From: Demequina sp. NBRC 110055
Lineage (GTDB): Bacteria > Actinomycetota > Actinomycetes > Actinomycetales > Demequinaceae
Length of the DNA: 64,000 nt
Direction: 5' to 3'
Assembly (NCBI RefSeq): GCF_002090135.1
Contig: NZ_BBRL01000004.1
Coordinates: forward strand, 372,001 to 436,000
The notes beneath the pieces were generated by a model. The model saw only the letters and a list, made by a program, of their open reading frames with translations, was not told the origin of the DNA and ran no database searches. Of the stretch, positions 1 to 8,442 are shown in pieces; position 1 is the first letter of the stretch; every line of letters starts with the position of its first letter. The position numbers were made by a program, and so were the translations under genes.

Positions 1-74
1 TCGGTCCCCGCCGCGGGTGCGGCCACCGCCTACCGTGGCTTCAGCCGCGAAGGACGTGCGGTCCAGGCAAGGCG

Positions 75-107
75 AAGGCCCCCCGGAATTCGGGTCCGGG
101 GGGCCTT
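75..107. terminator. Strong GC-rich hairpin, probable terminator
   Basis: Arms AAGGCCCCCCGG (75-86) and CCGGGGGGCCTT (96-107) are perfectly complementary over 12 bp around a 9-base loop, and flanking GGC/GCC extends the stem past one bulged base. The arms begin and end with A-A/T-T, a common form of actinobacterial intrinsic terminator without a long U tract. It presumably serves a gene that ends just left of the window. Confidence 0.6.
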
Positions 108-504
108 GCCGTGGACCGAGAGTTTACGTTCCTGGGGAAAACTCCTCAGGCCGATGGCCGTCATTGACGCTCCGGCTGCGCCTGCCCTGTGGACAGGCGC
201 CCTCTCGACCGACGACCGGGGCCGCGAGACCCTGCGCCGTCACCCGCAGTGGCGGATCGCCCTCGCCCTGAGGCGGTGGCGTCCGTGGTCTCCCGTTGTC
301 CTGATCGCCCGTCACTTCGTCTCATTCTCACCGTGAAATGGCTTTTACCAGGAAGTTTGTCACCAGCGACGGTGACATTCCCCCTCGCAAACCACGTTCA
401 AGGTCCCACAGGGAGACGCGCGCGGTGCGAACGTTTCGAAGATCCGATGCGACTAGTCGTACTCTCCCTGGCACACCGATGCAAGCCCGGGCGCCGTGAG
501 ATTT

Positions 505-593
505 TTCTCCACCGTTTCCCCCCAGGTTTTTCCACAACTGTTGGTGCGGGTTTACCGTTCCTTCACAAGGCTGTGGACAAAATCTGTGGAAAC
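505..593. promoter_or_regulatory. Cluster of DnaA-box-like 9-mers
   Basis: Within 90 bases there is a perfect TGTGGACAA (572-580, reverse of the actinobacterial DnaA box TTGTCCACA), a one-mismatch TTTTCCACA (528-536), and weaker matches TTCTCCACC (505-513) and TGTGGAAAC (585-593). A further TGTGGACAG lies at 188-196. Spacing and orientation are mixed, as in replication origins or DnaA-titration sites. No dnaA, dnaN, rpmH or parAB gene is visible in the window, so an origin is only a possibility. Confidence 0.4.
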
Positions 594-2441
594 TCAGCCG
601 CGGCGTTGGTCGTTTTCCGCGGCCTGCGCGAGCATCGCGTTGTACGCCCTGAGTTCGGCGTCGTCGTCGCGCTCCGCCTGGCGATCCTTACGGCGGCTCT
701 CCTTCTCATCGGCCAGCCGCCACGCGATGATCACGCCGATGGCGAGCGCGAGGACCGGCAGCTCCCCGATGCCCCACGCGATCTGGCCGCCATACTGCTG
801 GTCCGTGATGGCGTCGGGCCCCCACGTGCGACCCATGAGCCCGAGGAATGTGGGTGCGAGCAGCACCTCCGAGCTGGTGAGTGCCACCCCGAAGAAGGCG
901 TGGAACGCCATGGTCGCGAACAGCAGCACCACGCGCATGGGGTACGCGGGACGCTTGGGTCCGGGGTCAATCCCCACCAAGGCGTTTGCGAAGAGGTAGC
1001 CCGCGAGTGTGAAGTGCGCGATCATCCACAGGTGGCCCACGTGGTTGCGTAGGGCGAACTCGAACAGCGGCGTGTAATAGAAGATGAACAGCGAACCCGC
1101 GAAGTTCACCGCCGCGAAGATCGGGTTCGAGATGACGGCCATGAACCGCGACTCGACGACGACGCGCACCCACTCGCGTGGGCCGCGCGAACCATCCCGC
1201 CGCGGAGGCAACGCGCGCAGCGCCAAGGTGATCGGCGCGCCGAAGGTCAGTGGCAGCGGCGCCAGCATGGCGAGCATCATGTGCGACACCATGTGACCGG
1301 AGAACGTCACCATGCCGTAGACGGCGGGTCCTCCCTGCGTGATCCACACCATGATCGCAAGACCGGTGAGGAAGGAGGCGGTGCGCCACCACGCCCACGC
1401 GTCGCCGCGCCGGCGCAGGCGAATCACCCAGCGGACATAGACCACGCCGGCGGCGACGATCGCGGCGGCGGTGAGGATCTCGAGCCTCCACAACCCGATC
1501 CAGTTCACGAAGGACGGCGCGGGCGGCAGCTCATAGCCCGTGAGGTAGTACGCGGGGCTGGGGTCCTCGAGGGCCACAATCGGCAGCGGCGGAGCGGTGC
1601 CGGACAGCACCGCGGCGATCGCGATCACCGCAACGATGGCGGCCACATCCACGGTCATGACGCGCCAGAAGCGGTCCCGCACGTGCGCGTCCGACAGGCG
1701 CGGCAGCGCCACACGGCGATGCCAGGCGGCCAGGCCGATCGCCGCGCTCATTAGCGCCACCTTGAGCAGCAGCAGCCAGCCGTAGGTGGTCGTCACAAGG
1801 TCGGCAGGGCCCCCCATGCGAATCCACGCATTGGCGATGCCGGACACGATGAGCGCGACGGCGGCCCAGATCATGATGCGTGACCCGCGCCGCACCGCGC
1901 TCTTCGCCTCCAGGCCGAGCGGGCGGCGCATCAGGAACAGCGACCCGAGCACGCCCATCCACAGCGCCGAGCCCACCAGGTGCAGGAACATCGCGGACGT
2001 CGCCAGGTGGTGGTCGGTCGCGCCGGCGGCGTGACCGGTCTGGGCCTGCCAGCCGAGGGCCCACGCCACGGGCACGAGCGTCCACGCCGCGGTCGACGGC
2101 CGGCGCACCAGGCCCGCGAGGACCGACACCACGATGGCCGCGAGCGCCATCTGTAGGTACGCCTGCCCCAGATCAATGGTCGTGACGAAGGACCACACTT
2201 CCTCGACGAAGCGCTCGGGCGCCACGGCATCGTTCCTGATGAAGGCGTACGAGACGAAGATGTAGACCACTGCGGACAGGGCCCAGACGGCGGCGGACAC
2301 GCGCGCCACCTGGGAGGCGCGCTCGGCGGCCGGGTGGCGGGAGGGCACGACCCCGGCGAGCATCACGAGGGCGCCGGCGGTCAGGCCGAGGAAGATGTCG
2401 CGGATCGCGCCCGTCAGCGTGACGAGGACATCGACGGACAT
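594..2441 (-). CDS. CopD-CtaG fusion membrane protein
   Basis: A 615-residue polytopic membrane protein. The N-terminal half (about residues 1-300) looks like a CopD copper-import/resistance domain. The C-terminal half (about 330-590) is CtaG-like (caa3-type oxidase assembly), with the histidine/methionine-rich segment GHMVSHMMLAMLAP typical of that family. Such fusions are common in actinobacteria and are thought to move copper across the membrane for cytochrome c oxidase assembly. The tail (last 35 residues) is charged and cytoplasmic-looking. The ATG at 2441 lies 3 bases after the stop of the DUF2332 gene, so the two are probably co-transcribed and translationally coupled. The role in copper delivery is family knowledge; the substrate is not provable here. 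Confidence 0.85.
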   Translation of the reverse strand: MSVDVLVTLTGAIRDIFLGLTAGALVMLAGVVPSRHPAAERASQVARVSAAVWALSAVVYIFVSYAFIRNDAVAPERFVEEVWSFVTTIDLGQAYLQMALAAIVVSVLAGLVRRPSTAAWTLVPVAWALGWQAQTGHAAGATDHHLATSAMFLHLVGSALWMGVLGSLFLMRRPLGLEAKSAVRRGSRIMIWAAVALIVSGIANAWIRMGGPADLVTTTYGWLLLLKVALMSAAIGLAAWHRRVALPRLSDAHVRDRFWRVMTVDVAAIVAVIAIAAVLSGTAPPLPIVALEDPSPAYYLTGYELPPAPSFVNWIGLWRLEILTAAAIVAAGVVYVRWVIRLRRRGDAWAWWRTASFLTGLAIMVWITQGGPAVYGMVTFSGHMVSHMMLAMLAPLPLTFGAPITLALRALPPRRDGSRGPREWVRVVVESRFMAVISNPIFAAVNFAGSLFIFYYTPLFEFALRNHVGHLWMIAHFTLAGYLFANALVGIDPGPKRPAYPMRVVLLFATMAFHAFFGVALTSSEVLLAPTFLGLMGRTWGPDAITDQQYGGQIAWGIGELPVLALAIGVIIAWRLADEKESRRKDRQAERDDDAELRAYNAMLAQAAENDQRRG

Positions 2442-2444
2442 GCG

Positions 2445-3482
2445 TCAAGCGTACGCGGGAGCGACCCATCTCCCGTGCGCATGGGCGGTCGCGACGGTGC
2501 GCGCCTGAGCGAACGAGGCCCCCACGCGCACCTGCACGTCGGGCAGCCCTCGCACGGGTTCCATCCCGAGCCGGAGCACACGCCGGTGCCGGGAGATCGC
2601 CGCCACTGCCGCGTCGATGCGCTCGTGCACCTCCGGCGGCGCCTGATACAGCGCGACGGTGTGCCAGATCACCATGGGTCCCGGCGGCAGTCCCGCCTCG
2701 ACCTCGCCGAGCATCCGCGCGGCGTCGCCGGCGATCATCGCCACGTCGACGTTGCGACGCGCCTCGATCGCGGCGCGCAGGCGCGCGAGCCGATCCTGAT
2801 GTTCCGGCCACACGAGCGCCTCGAGCCACGCGGCCTGGTAGGGATCGGTCGCGTCCACGGGGCTGAGGTCGATGCCGGTGCGCGTCGCGAACATCGGCAG
2901 CGCGCTGACGGGAGGTCCGTCGCCGCGCCACTCACAGTGGAGTTCGGGCGCTCCCGAGCCGAGGAGTGTCGTTCCTCCCGTCCACGTGTACCGGTACGAG
3001 AAGCGGTCCAGGCACAGGTTGAGCCCCGCCGAGGCGCCGAGGTCGACCGCATGGACGGGCTCGTCGCCCGCAAACGCGGCCACCCACGGCAGCAAGACAG
3101 CGGCCCTGCCCGTCTCGTTCGTCTGGGTGCGTCGCGCGCTCGCCTCGGCGACCACCGCATCGGCCCTCCCCACGACGTAGGCGCGTAGCGCGGCATACGC
3201 TGCGGGTCCGGGCGTGCGCGGCTGAGGCGTGAGATGCGGGTACCACGCGGCAAGCGGGTCGTCGGCGTTGAGGCGCAGCTTGACCGCGCCGAGCAGCAGG
3301 TTCATGGGCGGCACGCCGGGGATGCGCGCGAGTACGGCGAGCAAGTCCGGATCGTCGGCGATGGCGAGCGCAAAGTGGCGGTACAGCGGAGAGTCGGCTG
3401 CGCTGTCGGCCCACCGGCGCGTCTCCGCGGCGACGGCGGCAAGGTCACCGTCGCGCGCTCCGGACCAATCGTCGAGGTTCAT
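2445..3482 (-). CDS. DUF2332 family protein
   Basis: A 345-residue soluble protein matching the actinobacterial DUF2332 family. Visible family features are the N-terminal motif around residues 15-40 (RRWADSAADSPLYRHFALAIADD reads across it), a conserved PPMNLLLGAVKLRL segment and a DLGASAGLNL stretch near the middle, which resembles a methyltransferase-type glycine loop. No biochemical function is established. The open frame continues upstream to 3908, but the only sensible start is the ATG at 3482, just before the conserved block; upstream residues look like antisense of the neighbour. It is divergent from the AlkZ-like gene (45-base gap) and directly precedes the CopD-CtaG gene. Confidence 0.8.
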   Translation of the reverse strand: MNLDDWSGARDGDLAAVAAETRRWADSAADSPLYRHFALAIADDPDLLAVLARIPGVPPMNLLLGAVKLRLNADDPLAAWYPHLTPQPRTPGPAAYAALRAYVVGRADAVVAEASARRTQTNETGRAAVLLPWVAAFAGDEPVHAVDLGASAGLNLCLDRFSYRYTWTGGTTLLGSGAPELHCEWRGDGPPVSALPMFATRTGIDLSPVDATDPYQAAWLEALVWPEHQDRLARLRAAIEARRNVDVAMIAGDAARMLGEVEAGLPPGPMVIWHTVALYQAPPEVHERIDAAVAAISRHRRVLRLGMEPVRGLPDVQVRVGASFAQARTVATAHAHGRWVAPAYA

Positions 3483-3527
3483 TCCTCGTCCCGCGCCGAT
3501 GTCATAGGGCGAGGCTAGCGTGGCCTC

Positions 3528-4658
3528 ATGATCACACGGGTCGAGGTGCAATCGCTCAGGATGCGCGCGCTGCTGCTCGCGGGCAATCCGCGCGACTCGG
3601 TGGCGGACGTTGTGACCCACCTGGGCGCCATGCAGGCGCAGGACCTCGCGAGCGGCCTGTGGTCGTTGGGGATGCGACTGCGGGGGGCCGGTGGCTCGGC
3701 TGGCCCGGGCGGCGCCGTCACCCAGGCTCTGGTCGAGGAGGCGCTCGAGCGGCGCGAGGCGCTGCGCACGTGGCCCATGCGCGGCACGGTTCACCTGGTG
3801 CCGGCGCGGGATGCGGCATGGATGCTCGCGCTGATGGGCGTGAAGCCCCTGCGGGACGCGGCGCGTCGCCGGGCGTTCCTGGGGATCGACGAGCAGACGG
3901 TGGAGCATGCCAACGCGGCGCTCGAGGAGGCGCTCGCGGGCGGGGGTCGGCTTTCACGCGCGCAGTGTCTCGAGGTGATCGCGGCCGCCGGCGTCGAGGC
4001 TCCCAGGCAGGTGGGCTATCACCTGCTCTGGTATGCCTCGCAGGTGGGCCTGACCTGCATCGCGCCGCACGTGGACGGCGAGCAGACGTTCGTGTTGCTG
4101 CGCGAATGGGTGCCGGACCACGTCGAGCTCTCCCGCGAGCAGGCGCTCGCGACGATCGCCCGGCGCTACGTGCGCTCACATGGCCCCGTCACGGTGAAGG
4201 ACCTGGCGCGGTGGACGGGCCTGGGGGTGCGTGACTGCCGGGCCGGTGTGGCGGGCGCGGGAGACGACGTGGCGGAGGTGGCGACGGAGGAGGGGCCGAT
4301 GCTCGTGTCGGGCGACGTGGCCGCGTCGCTGTCGGGAGGGGTCACGCCCGTCGAGGGGTGGGTCATCCCCCCGGGTTTCGACGAGTTCATGCTCGGCTAC
4401 GGGGACCGCTCGGCGTTCTTGGACGACGGCCACCTCGAGGCCGTCGTGCCGGGAAGCAACGGCGTGTTCCGCGCGACGCTGGTGAGAGACGGCCGCGTGG
4501 TGGGCACCTGGAAGCGATCCCTCAAGGCGCGCCGGTGCGTGGTCGAGGTCGCGCCGCTGGTGCGACTGGGCGCGGCCGCACGGCGCGAGGCGGAGTCCGC
4601 ATTCGCGCCCTACGCGGGGTTTGTGGGTCTGCCCGTGGAGGTCAGCTGGGCAGCGTGA
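3528..4658 (+). CDS. AlkZ-like winged-helix (HTH_42) protein
   Basis: A 376-residue member of the HTH_42 superfamily, which includes the DNA glycosylases AlkZ and YcaQ/AlkX that release bulky or crosslinked alkylated bases. The catalytic Gln-x-Gln signature is visible as Q36-A37-Q38 in the sequence GAMQAQD, almost where AlkZ carries its own pair. Downstream are the expected winged-helix repeats (around 75-130 and 190-250) and the C-terminal block near residue 280 (PPGFDEFMLGYGDR). The gene is divergent from the DUF2332 gene, and its last 17 bases overlap the convergent MFS gene. Many HTH_42 members have no known substrate, so glycosylase activity is inferred from the motif. Confidence 0.75.
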   Translation: MITRVEVQSLRMRALLLAGNPRDSVADVVTHLGAMQAQDLASGLWSLGMRLRGAGGSAGPGGAVTQALVEEALERREALRTWPMRGTVHLVPARDAAWMLALMGVKPLRDAARRRAFLGIDEQTVEHANAALEEALAGGGRLSRAQCLEVIAAAGVEAPRQVGYHLLWYASQVGLTCIAPHVDGEQTFVLLREWVPDHVELSREQALATIARRYVRSHGPVTVKDLARWTGLGVRDCRAGVAGAGDDVAEVATEEGPMLVSGDVAASLSGGVTPVEGWVIPPGFDEFMLGYGDRSAFLDDGHLEAVVPGSNGVFRATLVRDGRVVGTWKRSLKARRCVVEVAPLVRLGAAARREAESAFAPYAGFVGLPVEVSWAA

Positions 4659-5916
4659 CCGTGGCCGCGGATGGCCGCCGGACCAGCGCCCACACGAGCG
4701 GGAGGAGCAGTAGCGCGCCCGCGATGGCGAGTCCCGTGTAGCCCAGCTGCGCGAGGGCGACGCCGGAGAGGGCTCCCGCGCTTGCACCCGCGAGCCCCAT
4801 CGTGAGGTCGGCGACGCCCTGGATGTCCGTGGGCGCGGCGTCCCCGTGGTGGGACAGCACGGCGATGAGGGTGGCGGCGGCGACGGTGACGGCCGACCAC
4901 CCGAAGCCGATGAGTACGAGGCCGACGGTGACCCACACCTCTGCGGCGCGGTGCGCGCCGTGGCCCTGATCAATGACACCCGAGGTCGCGGCGCCCGCGC
5001 ACCCGGCCAGCAGCACAGCGACGCCGACCCCCACAACGGCTCGCGCACCCCACCGGTCCGTGAGCCACCCGAACAAGGGCGCCAGCATGTACATGCCCGC
5101 GACGTGAGCGCTGATGACGATGCCGATGAACGTCAGCGTGGAGCCATGGCCGTGCAGGTGGACCGAGCTCATCGCCATCACGCCCACCATGACGGCGTGG
5201 CCGCTCGCCATGGCCACGAGGCCCAGGCGCCCGTCCGGGTGCGCGAGGAGGCTGCGGAGGGTTTCGCGGATCTTGCGGCGCGGAGGTGCGGTCGCTGGCC
5301 GGACCCCGCGCAGCAGCAGCACGATGACCAGGGCGGCCGTGAGGAGCGCCACGAGCGCGAACACCCACGAGCCGCCCAACGGGATGATGCCGAGGGCCTC
5401 ACCCACCCGGGTGCCGGGGTCGATGAGGTTGGGGCCCACGATCGCGCCCAGCGAGGACGCCCACACGACGATGGACAGCACGATGCCGCGGTGGGTGTCG
5501 GCCACCCCATCGGTGGCCGCAAAACGCGCCTGGAGTCCGGCCGCCATGCCCGCTCCGAGCAGCAAGCACCCCAGGATGAGAGCGGGCAGCGACGCGATCG
5601 CGGCCGCTGTCAGCGCGACGGCCGCGCCAGCGGCCGCGAGGGCGAAGCCCGAGGCCAGCGCGGTGCGCCTCCCGGCGCGCCCTGCGAGCCGGGCCAGCGG
5701 CACGGCCATGAGGGCCGCGCCGAGCACGTTGGCGGTCTGCGGCAGGCCCGAGTAGGAGGCCGTCCCTGAAATCTCCTCGGCCAGAAGACCACCCACCGCG
5801 ATGGCGGAGCTCACGCCCACGCCCGCGACGAGCTGCGCGGACGCGAGGATCGCGACGCGGGAGCGAACCACCCCGGTACCGCCAGCGACGCTGCCGGGAC
5901 CGGCGGACGTGGTCAT
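4642..5916 (-). CDS. MFS transporter
   Basis: A 424-residue major facilitator superfamily protein with about 12 hydrophobic segments, a short charged loop near the middle (RPATAPPRRKIRE) separating two six-helix halves, and an MFS-like loop GWLTDRWGARA after helix 8. The start is the ATG at 5916, which overlaps the TGA of the E2 gene by 4 bases. It is therefore the fourth cistron of the 2-oxoacid dehydrogenase operon and may export or import a related metabolite. Substrate unknown. Its 3' end overlaps the convergent AlkZ-like gene by 17 bases. Confidence 0.8.
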   Translation of the reverse strand: MTTSAGPGSVAGGTGVVRSRVAILASAQLVAGVGVSSAIAVGGLLAEEISGTASYSGLPQTANVLGAALMAVPLARLAGRAGRRTALASGFALAAAGAAVALTAAAIASLPALILGCLLLGAGMAAGLQARFAATDGVADTHRGIVLSIVVWASSLGAIVGPNLIDPGTRVGEALGIIPLGGSWVFALVALLTAALVIVLLLRGVRPATAPPRRKIRETLRSLLAHPDGRLGLVAMASGHAVMVGVMAMSSVHLHGHGSTLTFIGIVISAHVAGMYMLAPLFGWLTDRWGARAVVGVGVAVLLAGCAGAATSGVIDQGHGAHRAAEVWVTVGLVLIGFGWSAVTVAAATLIAVLSHHGDAAPTDIQGVADLTMGLAGASAGALSGVALAQLGYTGLAIAGALLLLPLVWALVRRPSAATVTLPS

Positions 5917-7325
5917 GCCCAGACGAGACCCTGGCTCGGGTCCTGCATCACCCGGCCCACATCCGCCAGCACCCGCGCACCCAACTCGCCGTCGATGAGG
6001 CGGTGGTCGAAGCTCAGCGCGAGCGTCGTCACCCACCTGATCGCGATCTCGCCCTCGTGCACCCACGGCTGCTGGCGCACCGCGCCAAAGGCGAGGATCG
6101 CCGACTCGCCGGGATTGAGGATGGGCGTGCCGGTGTCAATGCCGAGCGGCCCGATGTTCGTGATCGTGATGGTGCCGTCGCTCATCGCGCGCGGCGACGT
6201 CGACCCGTTGCGTGCCTCGGCCGTGAGGTTCTGCAGTTCGACGGCGAGCGCGTGCAACGGCAGGCGGTGGGCGTCCTTGATGTTCGGCACCACCAGGCCG
6301 CGCGGGGTCGAGGCCGCGATGCCCAGGTTCACGTAGTGCTTGTAGACGATCTCGCGCGCGGACTCGTCCCACGCGGCATTGACCTCGGGGTGGCGTCGCA
6401 CCGCGAGCAGCAGCGCCTTCGCGACAATCAGCAGCGGGGTGACGCGCACGTCGGCGAAGTCCCGGTCCGCCTTCAGGCGCGCCACCAGGTTCATCGTCTC
6501 GGTGACATCCACGGTGAGGAACTCCGTGACGTGGGGCGCCGTGAAGGCGGACTGCACCATCGCGTCGGCGGTGCGCTTACGCACCGACTTCACGGGCACG
6601 CGCGTGGCGCGACCGTCGCGGGTGGTGGTGCCCGAGGCCAGCCACGGCTGGTCGTCTTCGGGGTACGTCGCCAGCGTCTGCGCGGCGGTGGCCTTGACCT
6701 GCTGCTCCACGTCCTCACGGGTGACGAGCCCGCCCGGGCCGGACGGCGTGACGGTGGTGAGGTCCACGCCCAACTCCTTGGCGAGCTTGCGCACCGGGGG
6801 CTTGGCGAGCACGGGGTAGTCGCCGGACGCCTCGAAGCCGCCGATGGGCTCGAGCGAGCCCTCGACGCGCTCGCGCCGGGTGGCCGATCCGGCCTTGACG
6901 CCGTAACCGACCAGCACCGCACCGGAGCCTTCCTCGGAAGGTGCGGCGGCAGCGGCACTCGGCGCAGGCGCGCCAGCCCCCGCAGAGGTCGCCGACTCCT
7001 CGGCAACCGGGGACGGCTGCTCAGCCACGGCATCGGCCGCCGCAACGGGCTCGGACGGCTCCGCGGGAGCCGCCCCGTCGGGGTCCACGTCGACCTCGAG
7101 GATCGGGACGCCGACCTCGACGGTCTCGCCCTCCTCGACGAGCAGCTTCGTGACGACGCCGGAGAAGGGGCTCGGGAGCTCGACCAGCGACTTCGCGGTC
7201 TCGATCTCCACGATGGGCTGGTTGACCTCGACGGTGTCTCCGACGGCGACCGACCACGTGACGATGTCGGCCTCGGTCAGGCCCTCGCCCGCGTCGGGCA
7301 GGTTGAACTGCTGGTAGGTAGGCAT
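5913..7325 (-). CDS. bkdC: 2-oxoacid dehydrogenase E2 (dihydrolipoyl acyltransferase)
   Basis: A 470-residue acyltransferase core subunit. It has one N-terminal lipoyl domain (about 1-80, lipoyl lysine K45 in ETAKS), an Ala/Pro-rich linker, a peripheral subunit-binding domain (about 180-220, around KPPVRKLAKELGVDL) and a catalytic domain ending in DHRLIDG, the HRxxDG active-site motif. The start is the ATG at 7325, 10 bases after the E1 beta stop. With E1 alpha and E1 beta it would transfer acyl groups from a decarboxylated 2-oxoacid to CoA. Actinobacteria normally use a homodimeric AceE for pyruvate, so this alpha/beta type is more likely the branched-chain complex, though pyruvate or acetoin specificity cannot be excluded. 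No E3 gene lies nearby. The linker contains one copy of the 15-base repeat (7024-7038). Confidence 0.9.
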   Translation of the reverse strand: MPTYQQFNLPDAGEGLTEADIVTWSVAVGDTVEVNQPIVEIETAKSLVELPSPFSGVVTKLLVEEGETVEVGVPILEVDVDPDGAAPAEPSEPVAAADAVAEQPSPVAEESATSAGAGAPAPSAAAAAPSEEGSGAVLVGYGVKAGSATRRERVEGSLEPIGGFEASGDYPVLAKPPVRKLAKELGVDLTTVTPSGPGGLVTREDVEQQVKATAAQTLATYPEDDQPWLASGTTTRDGRATRVPVKSVRKRTADAMVQSAFTAPHVTEFLTVDVTETMNLVARLKADRDFADVRVTPLLIVAKALLLAVRRHPEVNAAWDESAREIVYKHYVNLGIAASTPRGLVVPNIKDAHRLPLHALAVELQNLTAEARNGSTSPRAMSDGTITITNIGPLGIDTGTPILNPGESAILAFGAVRQQPWVHEGEIAIRWVTTLALSFDHRLIDGELGARVLADVGRVMQDPSQGLVWA

Positions 7326-7335
7326 CGCGGTCCCC

Positions 7336-8442
7336 TCAGTGGGCCATGACCTTGTCGACGGCATCGAGGACGCGGTCGAGGCTGGGCAGGTAGTCGTGCT
7401 CGAAGACGGCCCCAGGGTAGGGGGTGGAGAAGCCGCCCACGCGCAGCACGGGCGCGTGGAGGTGGAAGAAGGCCTGTTCGTGCACGCGGCTCGACAACTC
7501 GGCGCCCGAGCCGAACGACGTGGGCGCCTCGTGCACCACGACCACGCGGCCGGTCTTGCGCGCCGACGTCACGACGGTGTCGGAGTCGAGCGGCGAGATG
7601 GAACGCAGGTCGATGACCTCGACGTCGGTGCCGTCGTCAGCGGCCACCTGAGCGGCCTGGAGGGCGAGGCGCACGGTGGGGCCGTAGGCGACGACCGTGA
7701 CGTCGGATCCCTCACGGGCCACGCGGGCGCGGGACATCTCGGCGGTGCCGGTGGAGGCGCCGGACGCGGCGTCGAGCTGGGCCTTCACGCGGGTCGGGTC
7801 GACCTCGCCCTTGTCCCAATAGCGCGCCTTGGGCTCGAAGAACATCACCGGGTCGGGCGAGGCGATGGCCTGCTGGATCATGTCGAACGCGTCCTGTGGC
7901 GTGGCCGGGGACACGATGCGCAGGCCCGCGGTGTGAGCAAACAGCGCCTCGGGGCTCTCGGAGTGGTGCTCGACGGCGCCAATGCCACCGGCGAAAGGCA
8001 CGCGGATCACCACGGGCAGCTGGATGGCGCCGCCCGAGCGGTAGTGCATCTTCGCCAGCTGCGTCGTGATCTGGTCGTAGGCGGGGAAGATGAAGCCGTC
8101 GAACTGGATCTCGATGACCGGCCGGTACCCGCGCATCGCCATGCCAATGGCGGTGCCGACGATGCCGGATTCGGCGAGCGGGGTGTCCATCACGCGGTCG
8201 TCCCCGAAGTCCTTGTGCAGGCCGTCGGTGACGCGGAACACGCCGCCGAGCGCGCCGATGTCCTCGCCCATCAGCAGCGTCTTGTCGTCGCGCTCCATCG
8301 CCGCACGCAGACCGGCGTTGATTGCGCCGGCCATGGTCATGGTGGTGGGCGCGGGGCGCGCGGCGCTTGCCGGCTTGCCGGGGGCCGATGCCGTGGCCGG
8401 CTGGCCGCTCGCCGTCGCCGGGCGCTCGTCGAGGGTCGTCAT
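7336..8442 (-). CDS. bkdB: 2-oxoacid dehydrogenase E1 beta subunit
   Basis: A 368-residue transketolase-like beta subunit. Typical blocks are visible: LLMGEDIGALGGVFRVTDGL near residue 60, FDGFIFPAYDQI near 120, the SPATPQDA segment near 180, and the C-terminal transketolase domain with VVVHEAPTSFG. It pairs with E1 alpha to make the thiamine diphosphate-dependent decarboxylase. The start is ATG 8442, overlapping the E1 alpha stop by 4 bases. The N-terminal 35 residues form an Ala/Pro/Thr-rich extension not needed for the fold, and part of it is encoded by the 15-base repeat at 8383-8397. The frame stays open upstream to 9366 only because it shadows E1 alpha. Confidence 0.9.
   Translation of the reverse strand: MTTLDERPATASGQPATASAPGKPASAARPAPTTMTMAGAINAGLRAAMERDDKTLLMGEDIGALGGVFRVTDGLHKDFGDDRVMDTPLAESGIVGTAIGMAMRGYRPVIEIQFDGFIFPAYDQITTQLAKMHYRSGGAIQLPVVIRVPFAGGIGAVEHHSESPEALFAHTAGLRIVSPATPQDAFDMIQQAIASPDPVMFFEPKARYWDKGEVDPTRVKAQLDAASGASTGTAEMSRARVAREGSDVTVVAYGPTVRLALQAAQVAADDGTDVEVIDLRSISPLDSDTVVTSARKTGRVVVVHEAPTSFGSGAELSSRVHEQAFFHLHAPVLRVGGFSTPYPGAVFEHDYLPSLDRVLDAVDKVMAH

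Larger units (their letters stand above)
1..593. other. Gene-free stretch at left edge
   Basis: I see no convincing gene in these 593 bases. Open frames exist on the plus strand but have no ribosome-binding site or recognisable family, and one merely runs antisense into the CtaG gene. No stop codon falls in any plus frame in the first 74 bases, so no plus-strand gene ends inside the window before the hairpin at 75-107. The rest holds several DnaA-box-like sequences (188-196, 505-513, 528-536, 572-580, 585-593), described separately. The stretch borders the 3' end of the CopD-CtaG gene. Confidence 0.6.

Noticed and set aside
1-74. Possible 3' end of an upstream plus-strand gene
   Set aside because: None of the three plus frames has a stop before the hairpin, so no gene end can be placed here.
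189-1052. Long plus-strand open frame over the ctaG 3' end
   Set aside because: Antisense to a well-recognised membrane protein gene, with no ribosome-binding site or family; typical of high-GC shadow frames.
3483-3908. Upstream extension of the DUF2332 frame
   Set aside because: The conserved protein begins at ATG 3482; the extension overlaps the AlkZ-like gene antisense and has no family similarity.
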